Below, piece by piece: positions 60,843 through 64,000 of a stretch of DNA of 64,000 nucleotides; the first letter of the stretch is position 1; every line of letters starts with the position of its first letter. The notes under the pieces are model-generated. The model saw only the letters and a list, made by a program, of their open reading frames with translations. It had not been told where the DNA came from and searched no databases. This DNA is from Actinoplanes sp. KI2. Its GTDB lineage: Bacteria > Actinomycetota > Actinomycetes > Mycobacteriales > Micromonosporaceae. Made by a program: the position numbers and the translations under genes. Location: assembly GCF_025630775.1 (NCBI RefSeq), contig NZ_JAOSZE010000012.1, positions 1-64,000 on the forward strand. The letters are read 5' to 3'.

Positions 60843-63083
60843 ATGGGCACCGCATCGCAGGACGGCTGGCGTGGATTCCACGGCGAGGAATGGCGCGACA
60901 CGATTGACGTCGGCCGGTTCATCCATGACAACATCCGGCCGTACGAGGGCGGGCCGGAGTTTCTCGCCGGGCCGACGCCGCGGACCGAGCGGATCTGGCG
61001 GCATCTGCAGCTGATGTTCGTGGAGGAGCGGCGCCGCGGTATCTACGACGTCGACGCGCACACCCCGTCGACGATCACCTCGCACGCACCCGGGTACCTC
61101 GACAAGGACCACGAGCTGATCGTCGGCCTGCAGACCAGTGCGCCGCTGCGCCGGGCGATCATGCCGAGCGGCGGCCTGCGGATGGTGCAGAACGGCCTCG
61201 CCGCGTACGGGTACAGCCTCGACTCGACCGTGCGGACGATCTACTCGCAGTACCGCAAGACGCACAACGACGGGGTGTTCGACGCCTACCCGGCCGACGT
61301 GAAGGCGGCTCGCCGCTCGCACCTGATCACCGGGTTGCCGGACGCCTACGGCCGCGGCCGGATCATCGGCGACTACCGGCGGGTCGCGCTGTACGGCGTG
61401 GACCGGCTGATCGCCGAGCGGGCGGAGCGCAAGGCGGAGCTCGACCGGAGCCTGTCCAGCGAGGACGTGATCCGGGACCGGGAGGAGCTGGCCGAGCAGA
61501 TCCGGGCCCTGGAGGACCTGCGGTACATGGCCGACCGGTACGGGTACGACATCTCCGCGCCGGCGACCACCGGCCGGGAGGCGATCCAGTGGCTGTACTT
61601 CGCCTACCTGGCCGCGGCCAAGGAGCAGAACGGCGCGGCCATGTCGCTCGGGCGTACGTCAAGCTTTGTCGATGTTTTCCTGCAGCGCGACATCGAGGAG
61701 GGCACGCTCACCGAGGAGCAGGCCCAGGAGCTGATCGACGACTTCGTGATCAAGCTGCGGATCGTCCGGTTCCTGCGCACGCCGGAGTACGACGAGCTGT
61801 TCTCCGGGGATCCGACCTGGGTGACCGAGGCGATCGGCGGGATCGGCTGCGACGGCCGTCCGCTGGTGACCCGGACCAGCTTCCGGTACCTGCAGACTCT
61901 CTACAACCTCGGGGCGGCGCCGGAGCCCAACCTCACCGTGCTGTGGTCGCCGCGGCTGCCCGAGGGCTTCAAGCGGTTCTGCGCGCAGGTCTCGATCGAC
62001 ACCAGCGCCATCCAGTACGAGAACGACGAGCTGATCCGGCCCGCTTATAGTGACGACACGGCGATCGCTTGCTGCGTGTCGGCGATGCGGGTGGGCAAGG
62101 ACATGCAGTTCTTCGGCGCCCGCGCGAACCTGGCCAAGGCGCTGCTGTACGCGATCAACGGCGGCCGCGACGAGATCACCGGCGATCAGGTCGCCCCCGC
62201 GTCCGCGGCGGTGACCGACGACGTGCTCGACTACGACACGGTCCTGGCCGCCTACGACCGGACGCTCGACTGGCTGGCCGAGACCTACGTCGACGCGCTC
62301 AACGTCATTCACTACATGCACGACAAGTACGCGTACGAGCGCCTCGAGATGGCCCTGCACGACTACCCGGTGCACCGGTTCATGGCCACCGGCATCGCCG
62401 GCCTCTCGGTCGCCGTGGACAGCCTCGCCGCCATCAAGTATGCCCAGGTCAAGGCGTTGCGGAACGAGGACGGGCTGGTCGTCGACTACGCCGTGGACGG
62501 CGAGTTCCCGGCCTTCGGCAACAACGACGACCGGGCCGACACGATCGCCGTGGACCTGGTCGAGCGGTTCATGGCCAAGATCAGGCGGCAGCCCACGTAC
62601 CGGAAGGCGGAGCCGAGCCTGTCGATTTTGACCATCACCTCGAACGTCGTGTACGGCAAGCACACCGGGAACACGCCCGACGGCCGGCGAGCCGGCGAGC
62701 CGTTCGCGCCCGGCGCCAACCCGATGAACGGCCGGGACCGGCACGGGCTGGTCGCGGCGGCGCTGTCGGTGGCCAAGCTGCCGTACCGGCAGGCCCGCGA
62801 CGGCGTCTCGCTCACCACCACGGTCACCCCGGACGGGCTCGGCCACTCCCGCGAGGAGCGGGTCGAGAACCTCGCCGGGATCCTGGACGGCTACACCGAC
62901 GCGGGCGGCTTCCACCTCAACGTCAACGTGCTGAACCGGGCGACCCTCGAGGACGCGATGGCCAACCCCGACAAGTATCCGCAGCTCACCATCCGGGTCT
63001 CCGGCTATGCGGTGAACTTCGTCCGGCTCACCAGGGAGCAACAGCAAGACGTCATCTCCCGTACGTTCCACGGCTCGCTGTGA
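60843..63083 (+). CDS. pflB: Pyruvate formate-lyase
   Basis: This 746-residue glycyl-radical enzyme converts pyruvate and CoA to acetyl-CoA and formate without oxygen. The active-site pair is Cys410-Cys411 in [12 protein letters not shown]. The radical Gly is 721 in [12 protein letters not shown] near the C-terminus. FGNNDDRAD and [19 protein letters not shown] match true PFL rather than diol dehydratase relatives. It starts at ATG 60843 after GGAGGG. The activase gene overlaps its stop. The enzyme is oxygen-sensitive when activated, so expression is expected only under hypoxia, consistent with the DosR-like box upstream. Confidence 0.95.
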   Translation: MGTASQDGWRGFHGEEWRDTIDVGRFIHDNIRPYEGGPEFLAGPTPRTERIWRHLQLMFVEERRRGIYDVDAHTPSTITSHAPGYLDKDHELIVGLQTSAPLRRAIMPSGGLRMVQNGLAAYGYSLDSTVRTIYSQYRKTHNDGVFDAYPADVKAARRSHLITGLPDAYGRGRIIGDYRRVALYGVDRLIAERAERKAELDRSLSSEDVIRDREELAEQIRALEDLRYMADRYGYDISAPATTGREAIQWLYFAYLAAAKEQNGAAMSLGRTSSFVDVFLQRDIEEGTLTEEQAQELIDDFVIKLRIVRFLRTPEYDELFSGDPTWVTEAIGGIGCDGRPLVTRTSFRYLQTLYNLGAAPEPNLTVLWSPRLPEGFKRFCAQVSIDTSAIQYENDELIRPAYSDDTAIACCVSAMRVGKDMQFFGARANLAKALLYAINGGRDEITGDQVAPASAAVTDDVLDYDTVLAAYDRTLDWLAETYVDALNVIHYMHDKYAYERLEMALHDYPVHRFMATGIAGLSVAVDSLAAIKYAQVKALRNEDGLVVDYAVDGEFPAFGNNDDRADTIAVDLVERFMAKIRRQPTYRKAEPSLSILTITSNVVYGKHTGNTPDGRRAGEPFAPGANPMNGRDRHGLVAAALSVAKLPYRQARDGVSLTTTVTPDGLGHSREERVENLAGILDGYTDAGGFHLNVNVLNRATLEDAMANPDKYPQLTIRVSGYAVNFVRLTREQQQDVISRTFHGSL

Positions 63084-63814
63084 CCACCACCGGCAGCCTG
63101 CACTCGTGGGACGTCTCGACCGGCGTCGACGGGCCGGGGACGCGCTTCGTCGCGTTCCTGGCCGGCTGCCCGCTGCGCTGCCAGTTCTGCCACTCCCCCG
63201 ACACCTGGTACCGGCGCAGCGGCCATCCGGTCACCGCTGACGAGCTGCTGCGCGAGATCCGGCGGTACGAGCGGTTCATCAAGGTCGCCCACGGCGGGGT
63301 GACGCTCAGCGGCGGCGAGCCGCTGCAGCAGCCCGCGTTCACCCGGGAGGTGCTGCGCCGTAGCCACGAGATGGGACTGCACACGGCGCTGGACACCAGC
63401 GGGTTCCTCGGCGACCGGGCGGACGACGACCTGCTGTCGGCCGTCGACCTCGTGCTGCTGGACATCAAGTCGGGCGACCCGGCCACGTACCGCAAGGTCA
63501 CCCGGACCGGGCGGCTGAGCCCGACCATCCGCTTCGCGCATCGGCTCGCGGAGCGAGGCATGCCGATCTGGGTACGGTTCGTGCTCGTCCCCGGGCTCAC
63601 CGACGAGCGCGCGAACGTCGACGCGGTGGCCGCGATCGCCGAGGACGTGCCCACCGTCGAGCGGGTCGAGGTGCTGCCGTTCCACCGGCTGGGCGCACCG
63701 AAGTACGCGGCGCTCGGGCTGCCGTTCCCGCTGGCCGACACGCCGCCACCGGGGACCGCGACCATCGAGCGCGTACGCGACCAGTTCCGCGACCACGGCC
63801 TGACCGTCTACTGA
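63080..63814 (+). CDS. pflA: Pyruvate formate-lyase activating enzyme (radical SAM)
   Basis: This 244-residue protein has the iron-sulfur motif [11 protein letters not shown] (CxxxCxxC), the GGE segment in [12 protein letters not shown], and the later DTSGFLG and [12 protein letters not shown] segments of PFL activases. It uses S-adenosylmethionine to place the radical on Gly721 of the upstream enzyme. GTG 63080 overlaps the pflB stop (GTGA), so the two are translationally coupled. The length is normal for the family. Confidence 0.95.
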   Translation: MTTTGSLHSWDVSTGVDGPGTRFVAFLAGCPLRCQFCHSPDTWYRRSGHPVTADELLREIRRYERFIKVAHGGVTLSGGEPLQQPAFTREVLRRSHEMGLHTALDTSGFLGDRADDDLLSAVDLVLLDIKSGDPATYRKVTRTGRLSPTIRFAHRLAERGMPIWVRFVLVPGLTDERANVDAVAAIAEDVPTVERVEVLPFHRLGAPKYAALGLPFPLADTPPPGTATIERVRDQFRDHGLTVY

Positions 63815-63816
63815 AC

Positions 63817-64000
63817 CGAGGGCAGGCCGGCCGAGGGCTTGTGGTCCCACAACTCTGATCCAGGTATCGCAGGCCGAGATCGCTCGCCCAGAAGTCGCCG
63901 TCGTCAACGAACCCGTGGTGCCGGCCGAACGACGTGAGGCTGGTCGCGTCGATGCCCTTCATCGCGGTCTGGGTGAGCCCGAGCAGCCAATCCGGATCCT
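63817..64000 (-). other. Possible end of a gene running off the window
   Basis: A reverse-strand frame open to the window edge encodes GLTQTAMKGIDATSLTSFGR and then HHGFVDDGDFWASDLGLRYL, which looks protein-like. Beyond about 63840 it continues into antisense-like sequence of the activase gene without a stop. The true gene may end by frameshift, or the stretch may be a fragment. No family is recognised. Confidence 0.3.

Overview
The window is very GC-rich with tightly packed genes, GTG starts, 4-base start/stop overlaps, Tat and lipoprotein signals and actinobacterial families (SHOCT, DUF1918, PaaX). It looks like the chromosome of a filamentous actinomycete, plausibly Micromonosporaceae/Actinoplanes. 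That placement is inferred from style and gene content, not from a marker gene.

Region 1 (about 1-21.7 kb, plus an outlier at 60.8-63.8 kb) reads as a hypoxia/energy-stress island. It holds universal stress proteins, two SHOCT membrane peptides, a P2-type cation ATPase, a GNAT/acyl-CoA synthetase fusion, phosphoketolase, a cation diffusion facilitator, GAPDH, a DoxX-like protein, DUF1918, and pyruvate formate-lyase with its activase. A 14-base element close to GGGACTTTCGGCCC recurs upstream of most of these transcription units. In most cases a nAnnnT -10-like hexamer lies 30-32 bases from its centre. This is the architecture of a DosR/DevR-type regulon; no regulator of that type is in the window. 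Embedded in this region is a sulfur-stress unit at 12.2-14.7 kb: a CstR-like repressor, a CstB-like persulfide dioxygenase/rhodanese and a small Cys-rich protein, with three ATACCCC-type operators.

Region 2 (16.6-31.8 kb) holds two phosphorolytic glycosidases (GH65 and GH94, the latter behind a CebR-like operator), a ferric-reductase-like flavocytochrome with an FMN-binding partner, a Tat-exported serine hydrolase, a decayed Crp/Fnr gene, and a secreted trypsin-like protease enclosed by about 130-base direct repeats.

Region 3 (31.9-39.3 kb) is a coupled aromatic-acid catabolic cluster: PaaX regulator, bifunctional 2-aminobenzoyl-CoA/salicylyl-CoA-type monooxygenase-reductase, aryl-CoA ligase, thioesterase, cupin and RidA, with an enoyl-CoA hydratase alongside. 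Anthranilate via its CoA ester is the best guess for the substrate.

Region 4 (39.3-47.8 kb) is mixed: a NarL-type two-component system, a PIN toxin, an oxidoreductase with a Crp-type regulator, a hydrolase, and a 594-base segmental duplication that copied a small membrane protein with the tail of ridA.

Region 5 (47.8-60.2 kb) is dominated by a 3756-residue secreted Rhs/YD-repeat polymorphic toxin. It carries LamG and ricin lectin modules, an autoprocessing HINT domain and a C-terminal deaminase-like toxin, followed by a SUKH-type immunity gene and an intergenic stretch of gene fossils.
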